Positions 8,342 to 16,634 of a DNA stretch of 37,598 bases are shown piece by piece. A program made the translations under genes and the position numbers. The notes beneath the pieces were generated by a model. The model was not told the DNA's origin. It ran no database searches and was given only the letters and a program-made list of their open reading frames with translations. Source of the stretch: Myxococcales bacterium (GTDB taxonomy: Bacteria > Myxococcota_A > Polyangia > Polyangiales > Polyangiaceae); the NCBI GenBank assembly GCA_025359105.1, contig JANYHK010000008.1:1-37598 (forward strand), given 5' to 3'. Numbering within the stretch: the first letter of the stretch is position 1; every line of letters begins with the position of its first letter.

Positions 8342-10159
8342 GTGTCCGACGACGACGATCCCCGTCACTCCGATCCCCTCGAGCGCCTGGAGCGTCTCGA
8401 TGCGGGCGTCGACGCGCGCGTCGGCCACCGCAAGCTTCTCGCCCGTGCGCTCTACGCGCCGATCGTGGGCGGCGCGCGGTGGGCGTACGTCTTCGGCGCC
8501 GTGCTCACGACGGCGTTCGCGGTGGAGGCGGTCACCGGGGCGCTCCTGGCCGCGACCTATTCGCCCGGCACGCTCACGGCCTGGTCCAGCGTTCACCACA
8601 TCTCCTTCGCGATGGCCGGCGGGTGGCTCGTGCGCGGCCTACACTTCTTCGCCGCACAGGCGATGATCGTGACGCTCGGCCTTCACGTCGCGCAGGTCAC
8701 CGTCTTCGGCGCCTACAAGAAGCCGCGCGAGGTGAACTGGTGGGTCGGCCTGGCCCTCCTGGCGCTCACGCTCGCGTTCGTCGTGACCGGTCACCTGCTC
8801 CCCTGGGATCAGAAGGGATACTGGGCGACCCAGCTCTCGATGAACCTCGTCGCGACCGGGCCGGTAGGTGGCGGCACGCTCACCTGGTCCTACGTGCTCC
8901 ACGTCGTCGTCCTGCCGGGCGGGCTGGTCGCGCTCCTCGTCGCCCACGTCGCGCTGTTCCGCAAGCACGGCGTGACGCCGGGGGCGCAGGCCGATACGAA
9001 GAAGGCGGACCCGTTCTTCCCGAAGCAGCTCGGCAGAGACCTGGCGGCCAGCCTCGCGGTCGTCGGTCTCCTCTTCTTCCTGACGTACGCCAGTCATGGG
9101 GCACCGCTGGACGCGCCGGCCGACCCGGCGAGCGCCTACCCCGCGCGGCCCGAATGGTACGCCGTGCCGCTGTTCGAGCTCCTCGAATACACGGGCCGCG
9201 GCTTCGCGCTCGCGCTCGCTGGCGCGCTTGCCGCTTACCTCGTCGCCCTGCCGCGCCTCGATGCGGTCGAGACGACCGCGCTCGGGCCGCGGATGAACAC
9301 TCTTGCGCCGCTGATCCTCGCGGCCTGCGTGCTCCTTCTCCTCACGTGGAGCGCGGTGCGGACGGACAAGAACGACGCGAAATTCCAGGCCGCGCGGAAG
9401 GCCGCGGACGCGCGCGCCGCGGTCGCGCGGGAGCTCGCCATGGGCGGGGTGCCCGTCGCCGGTGGCCCGCTCGAGATGCTCCGGCGCGATCCGGCGCTCC
9501 GCGGCGAGGAGCTCTTCGCAGCGCGTTGCGCCTCGTGCCACGTGCTCGGCGAGCTCGGCGATCGCGCCACGACGACGGCGCCGTCGCTCGACGGTTGGGG
9601 GACCGAGGCGTGGATCCTGGGGACGCTGCACGCGCCCGACGCGCCGCTGCGCTTCGGCAGATCGCCGTACGCGGGGGCGATGAAATCGTTCGACGTGAAG
9701 CCGGACGGCTCCCCAGAGTCGTGGACGGCGATGCCCAGGGAGGAGATGCTTGCGGTCGCGTCGTTCCTCGCGGCCCAAGGCGACGAGCCCGGCGAAGAAG
9801 TACCGGCGCTCGCGCCGCGCCGCGATCCGATGCTCCGGCAGGCGGGGGAGGCGATCTTCGAGAAGGAATGCATGACGTGCCACGTGTTCGAAGGGAAGGG
9901 CGACTCCGCGAAGAGCGATAGCGTTCGCGTGGCGCGCGTGGCGCCAGAAATGTCGCGCTACGGCTCGCTCTCTTGGACCCGCGCGGTGGTGGCGAACCCC
10001 GCCGCGAGCGCGGCGTACCGTGCGGCGCCGCAATCCACAGAGAAGGAGGGGTACATGCCGCGCTTCGACGCCGAGCTCACCGCGGACGACGTGGCGCTCG
10101 TGGCCCGGTGGGCGCGCGCAAAGGCGAGGGGCATGCCGCTTCGCCCGGGGGCGCCGTGA
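8342..10159 (+). CDS. Cytochrome b / dihaem cytochrome c fusion of a bc-type quinol oxidoreductase
   Basis: A 605-residue protein fusing three parts. The first is a cytochrome b six-like core with haem ligands His101/His115 (14 apart) and His187/His202 (15 apart), the b6-type spacing. The second is a subunit-IV-like part with the quinol-site motif PEWY at 270-273. The third is a C-terminal region with two c-haem sites, CASCH at 396-400 and CMTCH at 510-514. The b part contains VVTGHLLPWDQKGYWATQ, typical of the family. It would take electrons from quinol and pass them to the fused c haems on the periplasmic side. No Rieske gene lies beside it. The start is the GTG at 8342; a GTG at 8300 is also in frame. 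Confidence 0.9.
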   Translation: MSDDDDPRHSDPLERLERLDAGVDARVGHRKLLARALYAPIVGGARWAYVFGAVLTTAFAVEAVTGALLAATYSPGTLTAWSSVHHISFAMAGGWLVRGLHFFAAQAMIVTLGLHVAQVTVFGAYKKPREVNWWVGLALLALTLAFVVTGHLLPWDQKGYWATQLSMNLVATGPVGGGTLTWSYVLHVVVLPGGLVALLVAHVALFRKHGVTPGAQADTKKADPFFPKQLGRDLAASLAVVGLLFFLTYASHGAPLDAPADPASAYPARPEWYAVPLFELLEYTGRGFALALAGALAAYLVALPRLDAVETTALGPRMNTLAPLILAACVLLLLTWSAVRTDKNDAKFQAARKAADARAAVARELAMGGVPVAGGPLEMLRRDPALRGEELFAARCASCHVLGELGDRATTTAPSLDGWGTEAWILGTLHAPDAPLRFGRSPYAGAMKSFDVKPDGSPESWTAMPREEMLAVASFLAAQGDEPGEEVPALAPRRDPMLRQAGEAIFEKECMTCHVFEGKGDSAKSDSVRVARVAPEMSRYGSLSWTRAVVANPAASAAYRAAPQSTEKEGYMPRFDAELTADDVALVARWARAKARGMPLRPGAP

Positions 10160-10878
10160 TCAGGCGCGCGGTCATGGGGCCGATCGCCTTCGCGCTCGCC
10201 GTCGCGCTCGCGCTCTTCGCGTGCGGCGACGCGTCGTTCGACGTACGGTACGCGCCGGCCTACGTCCCGCCGCGGACGGTCAGCGTCTTCGGCGTCTTCA
10301 AGGACGGCCGCATGAACCCGGACGCGTGGGACACGCTCGGCGCGCGCCTCTCCGCGCCGCTCGGCGGCGGCCCTTGCGAGATCGCGGTGGGGCCGAGGCT
10401 CCAGCAAGAAGCGCCGAGCGTCGTCGCGACGCTCGACGACACGACGCGCGCGAGCGGCGTCACCGACGACGTCCTCGCCCAGTTCGCCGCGATGGCGAAG
10501 GCCGACATCATCGTGCTCTTCACGGTCGCGGGCCAGCCGCCGCAGCCGAGCTCCGACGGCGGCGCCGGCGCCACCCGCGCGGACCCGTCGTCCAACCGCT
10601 TCGCGACGGGCAGCCGCTCGCGCCGCGGCATGGGCGCGCCCACCGCCGCGTCGCGCCGCGCCGAGCGGGGCGTGTTCGAGGTGTCGGCGTCGCTGTATTC
10701 GGTGAGCCGGAAGGAGTCGGTTGGCCTCGTCGGCATGACGTACGAGGGACGCAGCGTCGACGATGCGTTCCAGAAATTTGCGGCGAAGCTGGCGGCAGAG
10801 CTCCCCGGAGCGCGGTGCCTGGGGTGGGATTTCTCCGTGCCGATCGACGAAGAGAAGCTCAAGAACCTCGCCGAGTGA
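10156..10878 (+). CDS. Probable lipoprotein of unknown function
   Basis: 240 residues, beginning at a GTG that overlaps the cytochrome stop as GTGA; an ATG at 10174 is the alternative. The N-terminus is a hydrophobic signal ending in a lipobox-like LFAC, so it is probably anchored in the envelope. The mature part has a region resembling periplasmic penicillin-binding-protein activator or LpoB-like folds (SVFGVFKDGRMNPDAWD, then KADIIVLFTVAGQ), but I cannot name a family. The overlap with the cytochrome gene implies co-expression, and a structural or assembly role for the respiratory complex is only a guess. Confidence 0.75.
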   Translation: MIRRAVMGPIAFALAVALALFACGDASFDVRYAPAYVPPRTVSVFGVFKDGRMNPDAWDTLGARLSAPLGGGPCEIAVGPRLQQEAPSVVATLDDTTRASGVTDDVLAQFAAMAKADIIVLFTVAGQPPQPSSDGGAGATRADPSSNRFATGSRSRRGMGAPTAASRRAERGVFEVSASLYSVSRKESVGLVGMTYEGRSVDDAFQKFAAKLAAELPGARCLGWDFSVPIDEEKLKNLAE

Positions 10879-10962
10879 GCGAGCACGCGGACCGAAAATT
10901 GCGCCATTTGGCCCCGTCGCTTGCGCGGCGCGCGGGACGTGTGCACCTTAGTAGCAAGGCAC

Positions 10963-11154
10963 ATGAGCAAGACTCGTTCGGAAATTCTCGCAGACTCGCA
11001 GCGCAAGGGGATCCTCGCGGGGGCCGCGGTCGCCGGGACCGTGGCGATCGGCGTCCTCGCGCCGCCGGTCGCGGCGGTGGCCGCCGCCGTGCCTGCGGCC
11101 CTGCTCGCTTACCGCTGGTGGAAGCACCGCGCCGAAAACGGGATCCGGTTCTAA
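10963..11154 (+). CDS. Small membrane protein, unknown
   Basis: A 63-residue protein starting at an ATG preceded by AAGG. It has a charged N-terminal stretch (MSKTRSEILADSQRKG), one long Ala/Val-rich hydrophobic segment holding two possible turns at Pro-Pro and Val-Pro, then a basic tail with two Trp. This looks like one or two membrane segments. It ends 2 bases before the next gene, so the two are probably linked. No family recognised. Confidence 0.65.
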   Translation: MSKTRSEILADSQRKGILAGAAVAGTVAIGVLAPPVAAVAAAVPAALLAYRWWKHRAENGIRF

Positions 11155-11156
11155 AC

Positions 11157-12296
11157 GTGCGGCTCTTCGGCAGAGTCCTTGGCGCGGCGGGGCCCGTGGT
11201 TGCCCTCGTCGCGATGGCCGCGTGCGGTTCGAGCGGCGACGCGGGGCCAGGCGGCGGCGACGGCGGCAGCTCGAGCGGTTCGAGTGGCGCGAGCAGCGGC
11301 ACGAGCGGCGCCAGCGGCGACGGCGGCCAGATCGATGGTCGGGTGCCCGACGGCGCTCCCATCGACGCGGGCCCTGACGTTGCGTTCGATGCGCCACCGC
11401 CCATCGGCGCCGGGCGCGTCACCTTGCGGTTGCCCGACAACAAGTGGCACCGCGTGGCCGCGACGGTGGGTGGGGTGGTCGAGGATCTCACTACTCCGAT
11501 GGACGCCGTCTCGTCGGGTACGGACAACTTCGTCAACACGTCGAAGGACGGCAACTGGCTCGTCGCGAACAGCGGGCGCTTCTCGTGCGGCAGCGGTAGC
11601 TGCCTCGATCTCTTTGCCGGCACCCTCGCGTCGGGCGCCGAGGTGAAGCCCGGCGGGAGCTCGGTAAAATCCGGGGACGCGCGCCCGGCGGTCTCATCGG
11701 GCGGCAACGTCATCGTGTACCCCGCGACGGGCGGACCCCACTCGGTCGATCTCTACGCGATCAAGAAGACGGGCAGCGCGTGGTCGAAGCCGCTGCCGCT
11801 CACCGAGAAGTCGCCCTTCGCGTTCCATCACGACGTGTCCATCGCGTCCGACGGCTCGCGGGCGGTGTTCGACTGCGGCGCCGATCTCTATGCCCAGCCG
11901 CCTACGTCGATTTGTGAGGTGGCGACCGACGGCACCGGCTTCCAGGAGGTCCTCTCGCCGGGCGACGGCCCCGACCATGGCGCGAGCCACGCGCTCCACC
12001 ACCCCGACTACACCCCACAAGGCGACTTCGTCTTCGAGGCGGACTGGCCGTCCGAGCAAATCTGGAAGGTCGCGCGCGGCTCTAAATCGCCGGTGAAACT
12101 CTCGCCGCCCACGGAGACCGACGACAACTCGCCCTGCGTCCTGCCCGATGGCCGCATCGCATCGCTGTGGCTCAACCGGCCGGGAAGCACCGGCAACGCG
12201 CACGAGCTGAAGGTGATGAAGGCCGACGGGTCGGGCTCCGTGATGGTCCTGACCGGCACGGACATCGTCGACATCGGGATGGGGTGCGGCAACTGA
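11157..12296 (+). CDS. Secreted lipoprotein with TolB/PD40-like propeller repeats
   Basis: A 379-residue precursor from a GTG, 2 bases after the previous stop. The signal ends in AMAACGSS, a usable lipobox. A Gly/Ser/Asp linker covers about residues 25-75. The rest contains repeated segments such as GNVIVYPATGGPHSVDLYAI, DGSRAVFDCGADLYA and DGRIASLWLNRPG, which resemble WD40-like/PD40 blades of TolB type. Several Cys suggest disulfides. Linkers of this kind are frequent in Polyangiales surface lipoproteins. It probably binds protein or polysaccharide at the outer membrane; no enzymatic motif is visible. Confidence 0.8.
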   Translation: MRLFGRVLGAAGPVVALVAMAACGSSGDAGPGGGDGGSSSGSSGASSGTSGASGDGGQIDGRVPDGAPIDAGPDVAFDAPPPIGAGRVTLRLPDNKWHRVAATVGGVVEDLTTPMDAVSSGTDNFVNTSKDGNWLVANSGRFSCGSGSCLDLFAGTLASGAEVKPGGSSVKSGDARPAVSSGGNVIVYPATGGPHSVDLYAIKKTGSAWSKPLPLTEKSPFAFHHDVSIASDGSRAVFDCGADLYAQPPTSICEVATDGTGFQEVLSPGDGPDHGASHALHHPDYTPQGDFVFEADWPSEQIWKVARGSKSPVKLSPPTETDDNSPCVLPDGRIASLWLNRPGSTGNAHELKVMKADGSGSVMVLTGTDIVDIGMGCGN

Positions 12297-12344
12297 GTTG
12301 GCTAGTGGGTTGACGGCGACCGGTTTTTAGCCTCATTTTATGGG

Positions 12345-15300
12345 GTGAAGGCGCCCCGACATCCGGTAGCAACCTGGTTGGCAGATGCCGGCTGGGAGGT
12401 GCTCGAGCGGGCGGGGGAGGGTTCGGCCGCGACGGTGTGGCGGGCCCGCCGCGCCGACGGGCGCGAGGCGGCCGTGAAGGTCGGCAAGGACGGCGCGCTC
12501 GCGCTTCACGAGGCGGAGCTGGTGGCGCGCCTGGACCGACGCTGGGGACCCGAGGTACTCGACGCGGGCACCGCGGGGGGCGCGTTCTTCGTCGCGCTCG
12601 CGTGGACGAGCGGCGAGACGCTCGGCGTCGGATCCGCCCCCAAGCGCGGCGCGGGCGGCGTGAAGGATCGGCAGAGGCTCGCGGCGATCGTCGCCCACGG
12701 TGTGGGGCGCGGGCTCGCGGAGCTCCACGCGGCGGGTGTGCGCCACGGAGACGTGAAGCCGGCGAACGTCGTCCTGTCCGATCGCTCGCGACCTCCCGAG
12801 CGCGCCGTGCGCGACGTGCCCGAGGAGCGAGGTGCCACGCTCATCGACCTGAGCGCGTCGGCCGACGTGGGTGAGGCGCTCCGCGGCGTCACGCCACACT
12901 ATCTGGCGCCGGAGACACGCGAGACCGGCGAGGCCGGCCTGCCCGCTGACGTCTACGCGCTCGGCGTCGTCCTGGCAGAGCTCCTGGCCGGCGCCGGCGG
13001 CGAGCCCGCGGTCTGGGCCGAGGCGATGACGGCGCGCTCGCCCGGTGCGCGTCCGAGCGCCGTGTGGGTCGCCGACCGCGCGGCGCGCGCGCTCGGCCTC
13101 CGCGCGGACGAGGACGAAGAGAGACGGGCGCGCGTCGCCGCGGTGAAGCACGCGTACCTCGGGCTCCGGGCGCACGAGATCCGCGGCGCCGGGCACCCCG
13201 GGGTCGGCATCGGTGAACCGGCGCGCGCATGGCTCGACGAGGCGGGCGCATGGCAGAAGAAGCTGGGCCGCGGGGGCTCAGGCGCGCTCGCGCCGCTGGG
13301 GGCGCTGGGGCGCGCGCGGTGGATCGTGGCGCTCGTCGGGCCGAGCGCGGCGAGCTGGCCGGTGGTCGCCGACGAAGACGAGGGAGCGCTGGCGACGCGC
13401 CTCGTCGCGCTCGCGCGCGATCGCCCGCTCGCCGCGTGGACGCGCGACGACGTCGCGGACGACGTCCAGGGCAAGGCGGCTAGCTCCCCCCGTCGGGCTC
13501 CGCCGGAAGGGGACGACAGATGGGCGTGGCTCGCGCGCGAGCTCGCGCGCCCTTTGCCCGATCCGGCCGCGCTGCGCCTGGCCGAGGATGAGACGGCGGA
13601 GGGCCGCGCGCCGCTGACCGTGGCGCTGGAGGTCGCGCGCGCGCTCTTGCGTCGCGGTGACATTGGCCGCGCGTGGGCCGTCGTCGCGCCGCTCACGGAC
13701 GACGACGCGGGGGCCTTGCGCGCCGAGCTCGCGCGCCGCCGCGGCGATCTCCCGCTTGCGGCCGCGCTCGCGTCGCGCGCGGGCGCGACGGCGATCGCCG
13801 CACGGATCGCGTGGGACCAGGGGGACGACGAGCGCGCACACGCGCTCGCCGAAACCGCGCCGGGCGCCGCCGGAGCCGAGGTGCGCGGCCTCGTCGCCTA
13901 CCGGCGCGGCGCCTACGAGGCTGGTATCCGCGGCGTCACCGAAGCGCTCGCCGCGGCGCGTGAGCAGGACGAATGCGCGCGCCTCGAAGCCACGCTGGGC
14001 ATGCTCCACCACGCGAGGGGAGACGCCTTGGCGAGCCTCGCTGCCTACGGGCGCGCGATGGAGCTCGCCACGCGCGCCGGTGCCGTCGTGGAAGAGGCCG
14101 CCTACGCGACCGGCGACGCCGCCGCAGCGAGCGACGCGGGGCGTATGGACCGCGCCCTGACGAGCGCGACCCGCGCGGCGCTTCTCTGGGAGCGCCTCGG
14201 CCGCCCCGGCTTCGTCGCGCGCGCGTGGCTCTCGCGGGCGAGCGCGCTCGCGGCCATCGGCGCGACCCACGCCGCCGACGAGGCCGCCGCCGAAGCGCAG
14301 CGACGCGCGGCCGAGACGCGCGACGTCCGCGCCCACGCGTATGCGCGCTGGGCCATCGTCGAGTCGCGCCCGCCGGGTGACGCCCGCGCGCGTGACGAGG
14401 CGATCGCCGCCGATCGTGCCCTCGCCGGGGACGAGGAAGACGGCGCGGAGGATCGCGTTCGGGCCGCGGCGCGCCTGCTCGTGTGGGCGCCCGACGCGCT
14501 CGATGCGTCGCGCGTCGGCGCGTGCGACGCCGCCGCCGACCGCCTCGGCGCCGCCGCCCGCTGGGAGTGGTGGGGCGCACGCGCCGCGGCGGTCCTTTCG
14601 GGCGCGCACCCGGCGGGCGCCGCGGCGGTCCTCGCGCAGCTTCGCGGCCTCGTTGGGGTGCCCGCGCCACTAGGCTCCCGAGGCCCCGCGCTCGACGCCG
14701 CCGTGCGCCTCGCCGAGTCGCGCGGCGACGGCGACGCGGCCAGGCGCTTCGAGGCGCTGCGCCTGGTTGCGGCGCGCACGCTCCGCGAAGGCACGCCCGC
14801 GGAGCACGCGTCGTCCCTCGCGCACGTCCCCTGGGCGCGCGCCGGCGCGCTCGACGGGGACGTGGAGCTCTTGCCCGCCCAGGTCGCTCAGCTCGACGCC
14901 ATCGTCCGCGCCCTCGCGTCGCGCGATCGCCTGCGCCCGCTGCTCGAGCAGGTGTTGGACACCCTGGTCCTCTGGACCGGTGTCGAGCGGGGCCTGCTGC
15001 TGCTCCGCGCGCCCGACGGCCGGCTCGTCCCCCGCGCCGCCCGCAACCTCGCCCGGCGCGATCTCACCGGCGAGCAGCTCGCGCTCTCGCAGGGCATCGC
15101 CCGCCGGGCCATCGAGACCGGCGACGCCGTCGTCGCCACCGACGCGTACGCGCAGATCGGCGATCTCCACGCCTCCGTGCACGCGCTGCGCCTCCGCAGC
15201 GTCCTCGCCGTCCCGCTCACAGCACGCGGCGAGACGGTCGGCGTCGTCTACCTCGACGATCGCGCGCGCCGAGGCGCCTTCGGGCCGCGCGAGCTGGCGT

Positions 15301-16427
15301 GGGTGCGTCTCGTCGCCAGCCAGGCTGCGATCGCCATCGCGGACGCCCGCGATCAGGTGCTCCTGAAGCGCGCGGTTCGCCGCGAGACGCGCGCCCGCGC
15401 GGCGCTCTCGCGGCTGCTCGCGGAGCGCGACGCCGAGCTCGACGCCACGCGCGCGGAGCTCGTGGCGACGCGCGGCGACGAGACGCGCTTCCGCTACGAC
15501 GCGATCATCGGTCGCTGCGCGCCGATGCGCGCGCTCCTCCGCCTCGCCGATCGCGTGACCGCCAGCGACGTGCCGGTGCTGGTCGTCGGCGAGAGCGGCA
15601 CCGGCAAGGAGCTCGTCGCCCGCGCCATCCACGCCAACGGAGCCCGCGCGCGCCGCGCGTTCGTGAGCGAGAACTGCGCGGCGGTGCCGGAGCCGCTCCT
15701 CGAATCGACGCTCTTCGGCCACGTGCGCGGCGCCTTCACCGGCGCGTCGTCCACACGCGCGGGCCTCTTCGACGCGGCCGACGGCGGTACGCTGCTGCTC
15801 GACGAGATCGGCGAGATGTCCCCGGCGATGCAGACCAAGCTCCTGCGCGTCCTGCAGGACGGCGAGGTCCGAGCCGTGGGCGGCGAGCGGACGCGCAAGG
15901 TGGACGTGCGCGTCATCGCCGCGACGCACCGCGATCTGCCGGCGATGGTCGCCGCTGGCAACTTCCGGGAGGATCTCTTCTACCGCCTGGCCGTCGTCGA
16001 GCTCCGCGTGCCGCCGCTCCGCGAACGCGCGGAGGACATCCCTCTCCTCGTCGCACACATCGTCGCGAGGCACGCGGCGGGCCGTGAGGTGAAGGTGACG
16101 CGCGCGGCGATGGACCGGCTTGTTCGCTTCCCGTGGCCTGGCAACGTGCGCCAGCTCGAGAACGAGCTCCGGCGGGCGCTGGTCCTCGGCGCGGACGAGC
16201 GTGCGCTCGACGTTGGCGAGCTCTCGGCCGACGTCGCGCGCGGTGGTCCGGGCGCGGCCCGCGGCACGGGCCTCGATCTGCGTGCCCGCGTCGACGCCCT
16301 CGAGACCGAGCTAGTACGCGAAGCGGTGACGAGGACGGCGGGCAACCAGACCCGCGCCGCGGCGCTCCTCGGCGTCTCCCGCTTCGGGCTCCAGAAAATG
16401 ATGAAGCGGCTCGGCGTGAAAACCTGA
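12345..16427 (+). CDS. Ser/Thr kinase-TPR-GAF-sigma54 activator-Fis fusion regulator
   Basis: 1,360 residues. (a) Protein kinase domain about 17-290: ATP Lys45 in AAVKVG, catalytic loop HGDVKPAN (Asp136, Lys138, Asn141), metal Asp168 in an IDLS motif replacing DFG, and LAPE. The key residues are kept. (b) A long helical TPR-like region about 430-820. (c) GAF domain about 840-1000. (d) AAA+ sigma54 activator: Walker A GESGTGKE near 1082, GAFTGA at 1129, Walker B LLLDEIGE near 1150, arginine-finger FREDLFYRL. (e) C-terminal Fis helix-turn-helix (NQTRAAALLGVSRFGLQKM). It should remodel sigma54 RNA polymerase, with output set by the kinase or GAF part. The start is a GTG at 12345, with TTGACG at 12310 as a possible -35. 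Confidence 0.93.
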   Translation: MKAPRHPVATWLADAGWEVLERAGEGSAATVWRARRADGREAAVKVGKDGALALHEAELVARLDRRWGPEVLDAGTAGGAFFVALAWTSGETLGVGSAPKRGAGGVKDRQRLAAIVAHGVGRGLAELHAAGVRHGDVKPANVVLSDRSRPPERAVRDVPEERGATLIDLSASADVGEALRGVTPHYLAPETRETGEAGLPADVYALGVVLAELLAGAGGEPAVWAEAMTARSPGARPSAVWVADRAARALGLRADEDEERRARVAAVKHAYLGLRAHEIRGAGHPGVGIGEPARAWLDEAGAWQKKLGRGGSGALAPLGALGRARWIVALVGPSAASWPVVADEDEGALATRLVALARDRPLAAWTRDDVADDVQGKAASSPRRAPPEGDDRWAWLARELARPLPDPAALRLAEDETAEGRAPLTVALEVARALLRRGDIGRAWAVVAPLTDDDAGALRAELARRRGDLPLAAALASRAGATAIAARIAWDQGDDERAHALAETAPGAAGAEVRGLVAYRRGAYEAGIRGVTEALAAAREQDECARLEATLGMLHHARGDALASLAAYGRAMELATRAGAVVEEAAYATGDAAAASDAGRMDRALTSATRAALLWERLGRPGFVARAWLSRASALAAIGATHAADEAAAEAQRRAAETRDVRAHAYARWAIVESRPPGDARARDEAIAADRALAGDEEDGAEDRVRAAARLLVWAPDALDASRVGACDAAADRLGAAARWEWWGARAAAVLSGAHPAGAAAVLAQLRGLVGVPAPLGSRGPALDAAVRLAESRGDGDAARRFEALRLVAARTLREGTPAEHASSLAHVPWARAGALDGDVELLPAQVAQLDAIVRALASRDRLRPLLEQVLDTLVLWTGVERGLLLLRAPDGRLVPRAARNLARRDLTGEQLALSQGIARRAIETGDAVVATDAYAQIGDLHASVHALRLRSVLAVPLTARGETVGVVYLDDRARRGAFGPRELAWVRLVASQAAIAIADARDQVLLKRAVRRETRARAALSRLLAERDAELDATRAELVATRGDETRFRYDAIIGRCAPMRALLRLADRVTASDVPVLVVGESGTGKELVARAIHANGARARRAFVSENCAAVPEPLLESTLFGHVRGAFTGASSTRAGLFDAADGGTLLLDEIGEMSPAMQTKLLRVLQDGEVRAVGGERTRKVDVRVIAATHRDLPAMVAAGNFREDLFYRLAVVELRVPPLRERAEDIPLLVAHIVARHAAGREVKVTRAAMDRLVRFPWPGNVRQLENELRRALVLGADERALDVGELSADVARGGPGAARGTGLDLRARVDALETELVREAVTRTAGNQTRAAALLGVSRFGLQKMMKRLGVKT

Positions 16428-16634
16428 CGAAAGCGGCGGCGCGGGGCCGGGCGCCGAATGTGATGCGGGCGGACGAACCGTGAGGGCGCCGGCGCGGCGC
16501 GATCACACGCTGCGGGGCTGTAGCGCCTGTAGTGCCGGTAGCGCGTCTGTAGGGCCCGTAGCTACGCGTCTTCTTTTGCGAATCTCGATTTTTGGAGATG
16601 ACGAGGGCCCGCGCGCCGCTACTCTCATAGTGAA
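16428..16634 (+). promoter_or_regulatory. Intergenic region with GTAG tandem repeat upstream of the pseudokinase
   Basis: This 207-base gap is the largest in the window. It carries five copies of a loose nine-base unit, consensus cTGTAGcgC, with GTAG beginning at 16520, 16529, 16538, 16549 and 16558 (spacings 9, 9, 11, 9). Downstream lies a more AT-rich patch (about 16570-16610) before the ATG at 16635. No sigma54 -24/-12 pair with correct spacing was found. The repeat could be a regulator-binding cluster or a simple tandem duplication. Confidence 0.45.

Noticed and set aside
8246-8599. Upstream extension of the SulP frame to 8599
   Set aside because: It would overlap the divergent cytochrome gene. 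The conserved transporter N-terminus begins after the GTG at 8245.
14670-16073. 467-codon minus-strand open frame
   Set aside because: It is antisense to the GAF and AAA+ domains of the EBP fusion.
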